A stretch of 64,000 nt of DNA from Streptomyces sp. NBC_01353. Lineage in GTDB: Bacteria > Actinomycetota > Actinomycetes > Streptomycetales > Streptomycetaceae. This document shows, piece by piece, positions 1-12,806 of this stretch (position 1 is the first letter of the stretch; every line of letters starts with the position of its first letter). A program made the translations under genes and the position numbers. Location of the stretch: contig NZ_CP108352.1 of the NCBI RefSeq assembly GCF_036237275.1, positions 7,713,501 to 7,777,500 on the forward strand, in the 5' to 3' direction. The notes beneath the pieces are model-generated. The model saw only the letters and a list, made by a program, of their open reading frames with translations, did not search any database and was not told where the DNA came from.

Positions 1-1
1 C

Positions 2-853
2 CACGCCGAGGACGGCCTCGTGATCTACGCGGCGCCCGGGGAACACCAGGTGTGGTCCGTGGCCCGCTCGGTGCCCGAGCGCGTCGTGATCGCCGACACC
101 TTCCTCACCCGCAACCTCGTCGCCGCCCAGGCGGCCGAGCAGCCCTTCTGGGCCCTCGCCGTGGCGGCCGACCGGGTCTCGCTGTGGAACGGCGACGCCG
201 AGCACGTCACCGAACACACCGAGGACGGCTTTCCGATGACGCGGAGCCTGGAGGACCCGGACGCGGAGCGCAAGGAACGCATCGGCGACATGCCGAGCAC
301 CTTCCGCGACGAACAGACCCGCCAGTTCATGCGCCAGGCGCACGAGGCGCTGCGCAGGGTGCTCAGCTCCTCCCCCCGCCCGCTGTACGTGCTCGGTGAG
401 GCCGCGGCGGTGTCCTTCCTGGAGGAGATCGGTCCGCTGGGCAAGGACACGACGATCCTCCAGCGCGGCGGCCTGGCCGCCGGTCCGGCCGCCCAGGTGT
501 GGCAGGCGCTCGAGCCTCTGCGTACGGGCAAGGCGGCGGCGGACAAGGCGGCGGTCGTCTCCGAACTGGACGCGGCACAGGGCCGACGCGAGTTCGCCGG
601 CGGTCTCGACGAGGCGTGGAAGGCCGCGAAGGAGGGCCGTATCCGGCTGCTGGCGGTGGAGGAGCACTTCCAGGCGATCGTCCGCGACTACGGCGACCAC
701 CTGGAACCGGCCGAGGCGGCCGACCTCGACTCGCGGGACGACATCGTGGACGAGATCGTCGAGCAGGCCCTGCAGACAGGGGCGGAAGTGCGCTTCGTAC
801 CCGACGACACGCTGTCCGGCGCGGGCCGGATCGCCGGCGTCCTGCGCTACTGA
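2..853 (+). CDS. baeRF3-like release-factor-fold protein, 5' end cut off
   Basis: The reading frame is open to the left edge of the window (H-A-E-D-G-L-V...), so the gene starts upstream; the in-frame GTG at 20 lies inside the conserved APGEH block and is not the start. The visible part carries the DTFLTRNL block and the long charged alpha-helical C-terminus (AQGRREFAGGLDEAWKAAKE) of bacterial homologues of archaeo-eukaryotic release factor eRF1 (baeRF family 3). These proteins are thought to act on stalled or damaged ribosomes, but no reaction is established for this branch. The stop is 14 bases before the next start, so the two genes are probably co-transcribed. Family assignment is from recalled sequence patterns. 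Confidence 0.7.
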   Translation, partial: HAEDGLVIYAAPGEHQVWSVARSVPERVVIADTFLTRNLVAAQAAEQPFWALAVAADRVSLWNGDAEHVTEHTEDGFPMTRSLEDPDAERKERIGDMPSTFRDEQTRQFMRQAHEALRRVLSSSPRPLYVLGEAAAVSFLEEIGPLGKDTTILQRGGLAAGPAAQVWQALEPLRTGKAAADKAAVVSELDAAQGRREFAGGLDEAWKAAKEGRIRLLAVEEHFQAIVRDYGDHLEPAEAADLDSRDDIVDEIVEQALQTGAEVRFVPDDTLSGAGRIAGVLRY

Positions 854-867
854 CCACGGAGGAACAG

Positions 868-1362
868 ATGTCAGATCTCATCGTCATCGGCTACGAAGAG
901 CGCTCGGTCGCGAACAAGGCCTTCAAGACGGTTCAGGAGCTGGAGAAGGCCCACGTGGTCGAGCTCGGCGGACTCGCGGTCGTCTCCGTCGACCTGGAGG
1001 GCGAGATTCATGTCGACACGCCCAAGAAGAGCGAGAAGACGGCCATCTCGGCCACGGCGGGGGCGCTCTGGGGCCTGGTCTTCGGAATCGTCGTCCTCAC
1101 TCCGGGGCTCGGCGTGGTGGGTGCCGCCATCGGAGGACTGATCGGCAAGCTGAATCAGATGGGCATCGACAAGGGCTTCCGGGAGAAGGTCCAGTCCCTT
1201 CTCGAGCCCGGTTCCTCCGCCGTGGTGATCATGGCGTCGAAGATGGACGAGGACAAGTTCGCCGCCGCCATGCAGGGTTACGGCGGAACGGTCCTCAAGA
1301 CCTCGCTCGCTGAGGAGGACGAGAAGGAGCTCGTGGACCAGCTGGCCGGCGACTCCGAGTAG
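868..1362 (+). CDS. DUF1269 membrane-associated protein
   Basis: This 164-residue protein starts at an ATG preceded by a good GGAGG site at about 858-862. It begins MSDLIVIGYE and has a Gly/Val-rich hydrophobic double segment at about residues 60-95 (GALWGLVFGIVVLTPG, then VGAAIGGLIG) between soluble alpha/beta-looking ends. This is the layout of DUF1269 proteins, small stress-linked membrane proteins of unknown function that are common in actinobacteria. It follows the baeRF gene by 14 bases and probably shares its operon. The function is unknown. Confidence 0.75.
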   Translation: MSDLIVIGYEERSVANKAFKTVQELEKAHVVELGGLAVVSVDLEGEIHVDTPKKSEKTAISATAGALWGLVFGIVVLTPGLGVVGAAIGGLIGKLNQMGIDKGFREKVQSLLEPGSSAVVIMASKMDEDKFAAAMQGYGGTVLKTSLAEEDEKELVDQLAGDSE

Positions 1363-1429
1363 GAGGACGGAGGGACGGGGCCGACGACCCGGAGCGGAGG
1401 TCGGCACTTCAGCTCATCGAGCGCGTGCC

Positions 1430-1963
1430 TCAGCGCTCCAGCTCCGCCAGCGCGTGCGTCAGCCACTCCACCCAGAACCGCTCCAGATCGATCCCGCCCC
1501 GCAGGACCAGATGCCGCAGCCGGTCCGGCTCGCTCTCCCGGCGCGCGGGCGGGAAGTCCCGTGCCTCGATCGCCAGGTACTCCTCCAACTGGCTCCGGTG
1601 CAGGTCGAGATGGCGGCTCAGCTCCTCCCGCATACCGGGCGCCCCGACGACCGCCGCGGCCCGCATCCGCAGCAGCAGCGCCGCCCGCATCGGCTTGGGG
1701 TCCTCGCTCCGCGCCACCCACTCGGTCAGCTCCTCGCGGCCCGCGGGCAGGACCTCGTACTCCTTCTTCTGCCCACGTGCCGGCACCGGGGCGGGCAGGG
1801 CACGGATGTGCCCCGCCTGCTCCAGCTTGCCCAGCTCGCGATAGATCTGCTGATGCGTGGCCGACCAGAAGTAGCCGATCGACTTGTCGAAGCGACGCGT
1901 CAGCTCGAGGCCGGAGGACGGCTTCTCGAGCAGCGCGGTCAGGATCGCGTGCGGGAGGGACAT
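1430..1963 (-). CDS. PadR-family transcriptional regulator
   Basis: This 177-residue protein has an N-terminal winged helix (SLPHAILTALLEKPSSGLEL ... YRELGKLEQAGHI) followed by the Vir_act_alpha_C-type helical dimerisation domain (about residues 90-177). The length is normal for PadR/VirA-type repressors. It lies 32 bases downstream of the FadH-type reductase on the same strand, so the pair is probably one transcript. The palindrome in front of the reductase (4073-4086) is the obvious candidate operator. Ligand and target are inferred only from this arrangement. Confidence 0.85.
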   Translation of the reverse strand: MSLPHAILTALLEKPSSGLELTRRFDKSIGYFWSATHQQIYRELGKLEQAGHIRALPAPVPARGQKKEYEVLPAGREELTEWVARSEDPKPMRAALLLRMRAAAVVGAPGMREELSRHLDLHRSQLEEYLAIEARDFPPARRESEPDRLRHLVLRGGIDLERFWVEWLTHALAELER

Positions 1964-1995
1964 GCACGCATCCTAGAAGCGGCCGGCCACGGTGA

Positions 1996-4227
<2,232 letters not shown>

Positions 4228-4289
4228 TCATGCGCGCGGGTGTCTCCGGCGCCCCAGCTGCGTCTGGTGCCTCGGATGCCTCGTGAGCC

Positions 4290-5138
4290 TCACGCGCCTC
4301 GCGGTGCCGTGACCCAGGTGTCCAGGTCCTCCGCCGTGCGCGGACCCTCCACGTCCGCGGCGAGCAGGCCGTGCGCGCGCAGCAGCCGCGTCACCGCCAT
4401 GCCCCAGGGCCGACGCAGGCGCGCCGCGTCGAGGAGCTCGTCGTCGGCGAGCAGCTCCTCGATCGGGCCCGTCCGCAGCCCCTCGGGCGAGAGCACCGCG
4501 GCCTCGTCCGCCCAGCGCAGCGCCAGATCGACATCGTGCGTGGCCATGACCACCGTCGTACCGGAGTCCCGCAGCCGCCCGAGCACCTCCAGGAGCCGCT
4601 CCTGCCCGTGCGGGTCGAGCCCGGCCGTCGGCTCGTCCATGATGAGGACCCGCGGCCGCATCGCCACGGCGCCCGCGATCGCCGCCCGCTTCCGCTGCCC
4701 GTACGACAACAGATGGGTCGGCCGGTCCTCCAGGGCCACGATGTCCAGCGCCTCCAGCGCCTCGCGGACCCGGAGCCGTACCTCCTCCTCCGGAAGCCCC
4801 AGATTCATCGGCCCGAACGACACGTCCTGGCCGACCGAGGCGGCGAAGAGCTGGTCGTCCGGGTCCTGGACCACCAGTTGCACGGTCGTCCGCAGCCGGG
4901 TCAGCCCCTTCCGGTCGTACGACACGTCCTCGCCGTCCAGCCGGAGCGCGCCGTCGCTGCTGCGCAGACCCCCGCTCAGCAGCCGCAGCAGCGTCGTCTT
5001 GCCGCCGCCGTTGCGGCCGAGGAGGGCCATCGCCCGGCCCTCCGGCACGGCGAAGTCGATGCCGTCGAGGACGACCGGCCCGTCCTCATAGGCGAACGTG
5101 GCCTTCACCAGTTCCACGACAGGAGGTGCAGGGCTCAC
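4290..5138 (-). CDS. cbiO: Cobalt ECF transporter ATPase CbiO
   Basis: This 282-residue ABC ATPase has Walker A GRNGGGKTT (residues 41-49), Q-loop Q91, signature LSYGQRKR (about 144-151), Walker B VLIMDEP (164-170) and an H-loop in MATHDVDLAL. It powers the CbiMNQO cobalt importer at the inner face of the membrane. The GTG start at 5138 overlaps the cbiQ stop by 4 bases (GTGA), so translation is coupled. The signature motif is LSYGQ rather than LSGGQ, as is frequent in CbiO proteins. A nickel role (NikO) cannot be excluded from the ATPase alone; the B12 riboswitch upstream favours cobalt. Confidence 0.9.
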   Translation of the reverse strand: MSPAPPVVELVKATFAYEDGPVVLDGIDFAVPEGRAMALLGRNGGGKTTLLRLLSGGLRSSDGALRLDGEDVSYDRKGLTRLRTTVQLVVQDPDDQLFAASVGQDVSFGPMNLGLPEEEVRLRVREALEALDIVALEDRPTHLLSYGQRKRAAIAGAVAMRPRVLIMDEPTAGLDPHGQERLLEVLGRLRDSGTTVVMATHDVDLALRWADEAAVLSPEGLRTGPIEELLADDELLDAARLRRPWGMAVTRLLRAHGLLAADVEGPRTAEDLDTWVTAPRGA

Positions 5139-5884
5139 GGCAGGGACCTTTCCAGTACGAGAGTGAGCGCGACGAGACCGGCCAGGAGGCCGGCCGTCGA
5201 CGCGAGGAAGCGGGTCGACACCCCCGCCTGGGGCACCAGGACCCGCAGGGTCCCGTCGTACCCCCGCCCGGCGAGCCCCGTCTGCAGGCGCTGCGCCCGG
5301 TCGAAGGCACGCACGAACGCGGTCGCGCCGAGCCCCGCGAGCGAGCGCCAGGTCGCTGCCCGGGTGGTGAGCCCGAGCCGGGCCGCCTGCGCCTGCCGGA
5401 TCTTGGAGATGGCGTCCAGGAGCAGGAAGCTGATCCGGTACATCACCAGCGCCACGTCCACCACGGGCGCCGGCACCCCGGCCCGTACGAGACGCGGCAG
5501 CACGTCCGAGACGGGCGTGGTGAACGCGAACAGCAGCACGCCCAGGGACGCGGCCGAGGTCCGCAGCAGCAACTCGCCCGCGTGCACCGGTCCGTCCGGC
5601 GCGAGGGCGACGAGCCCCCGTGCTCCGCCGACCTCGAACAGGAGCGGGATCGCGCCCGTCACACAGAACCCCAGCGGGATCCGGAACGCCCGCCACAGCT
5701 GGCGCCCCGGCACCCCGGCAGGACCGAGGAGCACGGCGAGCGTGGCCGCCGCGACGAGCACGGCGCCCGGCCAGGGCGGCAGACAGACCGCGCACAGCGT
5801 CAGACCGAACCCGAGCACAGCTTTCTCGCAGGGGTGACGGCGGCGCCAGCGACTGCTGTGCGCCGCCGCGTCGATCGGCAGCAT
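5135..5884 (-). CDS. cbiQ: ECF transporter transmembrane subunit CbiQ
   Basis: This 249-residue integral membrane protein has five to six hydrophobic segments (for example TLCAVCLPPWPGAVLVAAAT near residues 29-48). It carries the long cytoplasmic coupling helices with Arg/Ala-rich AxR-type motifs (about residues 165-210: QAARLGLTTRAATWRSL, ARAFDRAQRLQTGLAGRGYD) that grip the ATPase in CbiQ/EcfT proteins. It forms the transmembrane coupling unit between CbiM/N and CbiO. It sits 6 bases after cbiN and overlaps cbiO by 4 bases, in the canonical M-N-Q-O order. Confidence 0.88.
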   Translation of the reverse strand: MLPIDAAAHSSRWRRRHPCEKAVLGFGLTLCAVCLPPWPGAVLVAAATLAVLLGPAGVPGRQLWRAFRIPLGFCVTGAIPLLFEVGGARGLVALAPDGPVHAGELLLRTSAASLGVLLFAFTTPVSDVLPRLVRAGVPAPVVDVALVMYRISFLLLDAISKIRQAQAARLGLTTRAATWRSLAGLGATAFVRAFDRAQRLQTGLAGRGYDGTLRVLVPQAGVSTRFLASTAGLLAGLVALTLVLERSLP

Positions 5885-5890
5885 CGGCGC

Positions 5891-6235
5891 CTACTCGTCG
5901 CCGGTGGTGACGAGCGGTTCCTTCGCCGCGCCGGCACGCGCCTCACCCTGCCTGCGACCGCGCCGCAGGCCGAAGTAGTACGCGAGTACGCCGGCGCCGA
6001 GCGCCGCCTGGAGCGAGAACAGCGCCGACTCGATCTCGCCGGACGGCGGCTCGTACAGCGGGCTGAACCACGGCTCGTAGTCGGGAGCGATCTCCGTGAT
6101 CGCCGCCTCCGCCTCGCCGTCGGCCCCGGTGAACGGCTCCTCCTTGTGGTCGCCGAGCCCGAGCACCAGCGGGAGCACCGCAAGGGCCGCGACGACGAGC
6201 AGCAGCAGGGTGTTGATCTTCGCGTTCCTGCTCAT
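5891..6235 (-). CDS. cbiN: Cobalt transporter accessory subunit CbiN
   Basis: This 114-residue protein has two transmembrane helices, one at residues 8-27 (NTLLLLVVAALAVLPLVLG) and one at about 70-90. Between them is an acidic extracytoplasmic loop ending in EIAPDYEPWFSPLYEPPSGE. The sequence DYEPWFSPLYEPPSGEIES is the hallmark of CbiN/NikN, which helps load metal into CbiM. The ATG at 6235 overlaps the last base of the cbiM stop. CbiN-type loops are found in both cobalt and nickel systems. Confidence 0.9.
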   Translation of the reverse strand: MSRNAKINTLLLLVVAALAVLPLVLGLGDHKEEPFTGADGEAEAAITEIAPDYEPWFSPLYEPPSGEIESALFSLQAALGAGVLAYYFGLRRGRRQGEARAGAAKEPLVTTGDE

Positions 6236-6933
6236 CAGGCGCTCGCCTCCGCGTTCTCGTTCTTCTTCCGGGACGGGAGCAGGACGCCGAGGCGGGTCAG
6301 GTCCCCCTTGCTGGACTGCGTGAGCAGCCGCATCACGAGCACCGTGAGCAGCCCCTCGCTGACGGCGAGCGGCAGCTGGGTCACGGCGAAGATCCCGCCG
6401 AACTTGGCCAGCGCGCCGAGCACACCGCTGCCCGGGTCCGGGAAGGCCAGCGCGAGCTGCACGCTGGTGACGCAGTAGGTGGAGATGTCGGCGACGAACG
6501 CGCCGAAGAACACGCTCACCATCAGCGGCACATTGGACCGGCGCAGCAGCCAGTACGTACCGAAGCCGGTCCACGGGCCGACGATCGCCATCGAGAAGAC
6601 GTTGGCTCCGAGCGTGGTGAGCCCGCCGTGGGCGAGCAGCAGCGCCTGGAAGAGCAGCGTGATCGTGCCCAGGACCGCCATCACGGGCGGCCGGAACAGG
6701 ATCGCGCCGAGCCCCGTGCCGGTGGGGTGCGAGCAACTGCCCGTCACCGACGGAATCTTGAGCGCGGACAGGACGAAAGTGAACGCACCGGAGGCACCGA
6801 GCAGCAGGGTGGACTCGGGGTTGGCCTTGACCTCACGGGTCAGTGCGCGAACACCGTGGACAACGAAGGGAGCGGACGCGACGCCCCAGGCGGCCGCGTG
6901 CACAGGGGGCAGATACCCCTCGGCTATATGCAT
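6235..6933 (-). CDS. cbiM: Cobalt substrate-capture subunit CbiM
   Basis: This 232-residue protein starts [10 protein letters not shown]. The N-terminal Met-His pair and downstream His residues ([10 protein letters not shown] at about 88-97) form the metal site in CbiM/NikM. At least six hydrophobic helices follow. I chose the ATG at 6933 because the family always begins with this exact MHIAEG block; the longer open frame upstream runs into the riboswitch. It is the first gene of cbiMNQO. Its ribosome-binding region GGAGAGGG lies inside a small hairpin (6939-6951), which fits translational control by the riboswitch. Confidence 0.92.
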   Translation of the reverse strand: MHIAEGYLPPVHAAAWGVASAPFVVHGVRALTREVKANPESTLLLGASGAFTFVLSALKIPSVTGSCSHPTGTGLGAILFRPPVMAVLGTITLLFQALLLAHGGLTTLGANVFSMAIVGPWTGFGTYWLLRRSNVPLMVSVFFGAFVADISTYCVTSVQLALAFPDPGSGVLGALAKFGGIFAVTQLPLAVSEGLLTVLVMRLLTQSSKGDLTRLGVLLPSRKKNENAEASA

Positions 6934-6977
6934 GGTTGGGAGACCCTCTCCAGCACCTCGTGGATGGACAACGCACC

Positions 6978-7145
6978 TTGGCCGGTCTCCTGGCTGACGG
7001 GTCATGCCGCCGCGGCTCCGCCTTCCCAAACCACCGCGGTCTCCCGCGGTGGTCCAGTGGCTTCCCCGAAGGGATGGAGCCGGACTTCCCGATCACAGTG
7101 GCGAGGGCCGCACCGGTACCGCACCGGCTTCCCGTACACCAAGGC
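6978..7145 (-). promoter_or_regulatory. Cobalamin riboswitch in the cbiMNQO leader
   Basis: Reading the minus strand, the diagnostic blocks occur in the right order. GGTGTACGGGAAGCCGGTG (7140-7122) is followed by GCCACTG (7102-7096), a second GCCACTG (7061-7055), GGGAAGG (about 7030), and the B12 box AGCCAGGAGACCGGCC (about 6996-6981). The box lies about 48 bases before the cbiM start. The following GGAGA-GGG-TCTCC hairpin (6951-6939) can cover the ribosome site. When coenzyme B12 is bound, expression of the cobalt importer should fall. The exact 5' edge of P1 is uncertain by about 15 bases. Confidence 0.93.
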
Positions 7146-7232
7146 GCTGTGACAGTAGTGGGTTGACCAGGTACATCACAACACGGAGGCCCCTCCGGAC
7201 GGTGTGTGACAGACCTCGCGCGCGCCCCCCTC

Positions 7233-7637
7233 TCACTCCTTTCGATACGTGTACGCCTCCGAGGCCGCGGCCACCACGGCGTCCAGATCCCCGCCCGCGC
7301 TCGCCGTGACGAGGGCGGCGACCGCGCCCTCGACGAAGGGGGCGTCCACGAGCCGTGCCCCCTCCGGCAGCTCGTCCTCCTCGGCGAGGAGCGCCTTGAC
7401 CGTGAGCACGGCGCTGCCGAGATCGACGAGCAGCGCCACACCGGCACCCCGGTCGACCTCGTGCGCCGCCCCGACGATCAGCTCGGAGCTGGTGCCGAGC
7501 CCACCGTCCGGTCTGCCGCCGGCGGGGGCGATCGGCGCGGTCGCTCCGCCGCCCGCGAGACCCTGGGCCAGCGCGGCGACGGCGCCGGCCACCTCCGCGC
7601 TGTGCGAGACAAGGACGATTCCGACCTGCGCGTTCAC
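7233..7637 (-). CDS. dhaM: PTS-dependent dihydroxyacetone kinase, phosphoryl donor DhaM
   Basis: This 134-residue protein has an EIIA-mannose-like fold with the phospho-accepting His at residue 12 (VLVSHSAEVA) and the conserved VDLGSA stretch. DhaM relays phosphate from HPr to the ADP bound to DhaL. It is the last gene of dhaKLM and overlaps dhaL by 4 bases (ATGA). Only the single EIIA domain is present, as is usual in Gram-positive bacteria, unlike the three-domain E. coli protein. Confidence 0.9.
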   Translation of the reverse strand: MNAQVGIVLVSHSAEVAGAVAALAQGLAGGGATAPIAPAGGRPDGGLGTSSELIVGAAHEVDRGAGVALLVDLGSAVLTVKALLAEEDELPEGARLVDAPFVEGAVAALVTASAGGDLDAVVAAASEAYTYRKE

Positions 7638-8239
7638 TCGGCCGCCGCCTCGGCGAGGGCAGCGATCAGCAGCGCGGACGAGGTGGCCCCGGGGTCCTGG
7701 TGTCCGATGGAACGCTCGCCCAGATAGCTCGCCCGGCCCTTGCGCGCCTGGAGGGGTACGGTCGCGAGGGCGCCACGCTCGGCCGCGTCCCGGGCCGCCG
7801 CGAAGGACTCGCCGAGCCCCTCGGTCGCCGGAACGAGCGCGTCCAGCATCGTCTTGTCACCGACCTGCGCCCCGCCGAGCTGGGCGACCGCGGCGACTCC
7901 CGCGGTGAGCGCCACCGCCAGCTCCTGCCGCGTCACGGACGGGGCCTCGCCGAGACTCTTCCCCGTCCGGCGCAGCAGCGTTCCGTACAGCGGCCCGGAC
8001 GCGCCCCCGACGGTGGAGATCAACTTCCGCCCGGCGGCGGCGAGTACGGCCCCCGGCGTCGTGGGTGGCTCCTTCTCCAGCGCATCCGTCACGGCGGCGA
8101 AACCCCGCTTCATATTGGCCCCGTGGTCGGCGTCGCCGATCGCCGAGTCGAGCTCGGTGAGGCGGTCGGCCTCGCGTTCGACGGCTGCCGCGGCGATGGT
8201 CAGCCAACGCAGGACGAACGCGGCGTCGAACTCGTTCAC
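7634..8239 (-). CDS. dhaL: Dihydroxyacetone kinase ADP-binding subunit DhaL
   Basis: This 201-residue helical-barrel protein carries DSAIGDADHGANM (about residues 28-40), whose aspartates bind the magnesium ions of the permanently bound ADP. It also has GGASGPLYGT and the C-terminal QDPGATSSALL. I took the GTG at 8239 because an AGAGGAG site lies 8-9 bases before it; a GTG nine bases upstream is too close to that site. It transfers phosphate to dihydroxyacetone bound to DhaK. Confidence 0.9.
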   Translation of the reverse strand: MNEFDAAFVLRWLTIAAAAVEREADRLTELDSAIGDADHGANMKRGFAAVTDALEKEPPTTPGAVLAAAGRKLISTVGGASGPLYGTLLRRTGKSLGEAPSVTRQELAVALTAGVAAVAQLGGAQVGDKTMLDALVPATEGLGESFAAARDAAERGALATVPLQARKGRASYLGERSIGHQDPGATSSALLIAALAEAAAE

Positions 8240-8253
8240 TTCGGACACTCCTC

Positions 8254-9246
8254 TCACCGGCCCCAGCGCAGGGCGGGCGTCTGCACGGGCGCGTCCCACA
8301 GCCGCAGCATCTCCTCGTCGGCCTCGCACAACGTCACCGAACAGCCGGCCATGTCGAGGGAGGTGACGTAGTTCCCGACCAGGGTGCGGGCGACCGGCAC
8401 CGCACGTTCGGTCAGGACCCGCTGGACCTCGGCGTTGAAGCCGTACAGTTCGAGCAACGGGGTGGCGCCCATGCCGTTGACCAGGGCGAGGACCGGCCCG
8501 GACGGCCGCAGATCGTCCAGTACGGCATCGACGGCGAAGTCCGCGATCTCCCGCGAGGTCATCATCGACCGCCGCTCACGCCCCGGCTCGCCATGGATCC
8601 CGATGCCCAACTCCAGCTCACCGGCAGGCAGATCAAAGGTGGGACTGCCCTTGGCGGGCGTGGTGCAGGCGCTCAGCGCGACACCGAAACTCCGCGACCG
8701 CTCGTTCACCCGCCGTGCGATCGCCTCCACCCGCTCCAGCGGCGCGCCCTCCTCGGCCGCTGCCCCGGCGATCTTCTCCACGAACAACGTGGCCCCGGTC
8801 CCGCGCCGCCCGGCCGTGTACAGACTGTCCGTCACCGCCACGTCGTCGTTGACGAGCACCTTGGCGATCTGGATCCCCTCGTCCTCGGCGAGCTCGGCGG
8901 CCATCTCGAAGTTGAGGACGTCCCCGGTGTAGTTCTTGACGACGAACAGCACCCCGGCCCCACTGTCGACCGCGGCGGCGGCACGCACCATCTGATCGGG
9001 CACCGGCGACGTGAAGACCTCCCCTGGGCAAGCGGCCGCCAACATCCCGGGCCCCACGAACCCCCCGTGCAACGGCTCATGTCCGGACCCACCCCCGGAC
9101 ACGAGTCCCACCTTCCCCTGCACGGGCGCGTCCCGCCGCAGCACGACGCGATGCTCGACATCGACGGTGAGCTCAGGATGCGCGGCGGCCATCCCCCGCA
9201 GCGCGTCGGCGACCACGGTCTCGGGAACGTTGATCAGCATCTTCAC
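8254..9246 (-). CDS. dhaK: Dihydroxyacetone kinase substrate-binding subunit DhaK
   Basis: This 330-residue protein has GLVSGGGSGHEPLH (about 47-60), FVVKNYTGDVLNFE (101-114) and the catalytic histidine H218 in GIGIHGEPG, which binds dihydroxyacetone covalently as a hemiaminal. Together with DhaL and DhaM it makes dihydroxyacetone phosphate. I took the GTG at 9246, which has an AGGAG site six bases upstream; an ATG two codons further in is possible. The 292-base gap to xdhC (9247-9538) should hold the promoter; no clear operator was seen there. Confidence 0.9.
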   Translation of the reverse strand: MKMLINVPETVVADALRGMAAAHPELTVDVEHRVVLRRDAPVQGKVGLVSGGGSGHEPLHGGFVGPGMLAAACPGEVFTSPVPDQMVRAAAAVDSGAGVLFVVKNYTGDVLNFEMAAELAEDEGIQIAKVLVNDDVAVTDSLYTAGRRGTGATLFVEKIAGAAAEEGAPLERVEAIARRVNERSRSFGVALSACTTPAKGSPTFDLPAGELELGIGIHGEPGRERRSMMTSREIADFAVDAVLDDLRPSGPVLALVNGMGATPLLELYGFNAEVQRVLTERAVPVARTLVGNYVTSLDMAGCSVTLCEADEEMLRLWDAPVQTPALRWGR

Positions 9247-9538
9247 GGGCATCTCCTGGCAGCGCTGGCAGGTGTGGTGCGACCTCCAGCAGTATCTGCC
9301 GTCTGTGCCCCCGATCACAGACCCCGCCCGTCCGGTGGGTCGCCGCCGTCTTCCAGGGCCGCGCGACACCAAGGGCCTCCTGGTCCAGAGGTAGGAAGCA
9401 CGCCATCACGGTGGACCGCGACCTGATGGCGCGGGCAGCCGCAGGTGGTCACGGTACGCCTTGGGGCCGTGGGCCTTGGCGACGCACGGATTGGGGATGA
9501 ACACCATCAACTCGACGCCCTGAGGGCACAGTTTGCGG

Positions 9539-10400
9539 TTACCGGCTGGTGGCGGGTGCCTGCACAGCGGCGACCGCGTTCGGCCCGGTCCGGTGGCCGT
9601 CCTGCTCGAACGTCCGGAGCAGGTCTGCCGCGACACTCACCGCGATCGTGGCTGGTTCCTTGCCGGTGATCCCGGTGATCCCGATCGGGGTCTTGATCCG
9701 GTCGATGGTGGCGGCGTCGTGGCCTCCCTCGGCGGACAGGCGTTGCCGGAACCGCGCCCATTTGGCGGCCGAGCCGATCAATCCGATCGAGCCCAGGCCG
9801 GGGATGCGCAGGGCGGCGTCGCACAGGGCGGCGTCCTCGGCGTGATCGTGGGTCATGATCAGAGCGTGGGTGCCGGGCGGCAGCTCCGTGAGCACCTCCT
9901 CCGGAAGCAGCGGTATGTGGTGCACGTGGATCTGCGCCACAGAGTCCGCGAGCACGCCGAGCCGTTCGTCGGTGAGTACGTCGGGGCGGGTGTCGACCAG
10001 GTGCAGATCGAGGTTGTGGCGGGCCAGGATGCGTGCCAGCTCCAGCCCTACGTGCCCGACGCCGAAGATCGCCACAGCCTGGACCACCGGCAGCGGTTCG
10101 AGCAGGACGCCGACGACTCCGCCGCAGCACTGCACGCCGTGTCGGCTGGTGACCTTGTCGTTGAGGGCGAACTCGATCAGCTCCGACTCCGGATCGGGCG
10201 AGCCGATCAGCTCGCGGGCCCGATCGATCGCGACGGCCTCGATGTTGCCGCCGCCGATCGAGCCCCAGGTCTCGGTCTGTCCCACGACGAGCTTGGCGCC
10301 GGCCCGGCGGGGTGCGTGGCCGCGCACGGTCGCGACGGTCACGAGCACGCCGGGTTCCCGGCGGGCTCGCAACCGTGCGACCGCGGCGACCCAGGTCATG

Positions 10401-10408
<8 letters not shown>
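9539..10408 (-). CDS. xdhC: Molybdenum hydroxylase maturation factor XdhC
   Basis: This 289-residue protein has the XdhC/CoxI N-terminal domain (GSIGGGNIEAVA, VQCCGGVVGVLLE) and a C-terminal Rossmann domain with IFGVGHVGLELARIL. XdhC binds sulfurated molybdenum cofactor and inserts it into the large subunit. The start at 10408 overlaps the xdhB stop by 8 bases; an ATG nine bases downstream is an alternative. It is the last gene of the xdhABC operon. The CC in VQCCGG is the conserved cysteine pair of the family. Confidence 0.88.
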
Positions 10409-12802
<2,394 letters not shown>

Positions 12803-12806
<4 letters not shown>

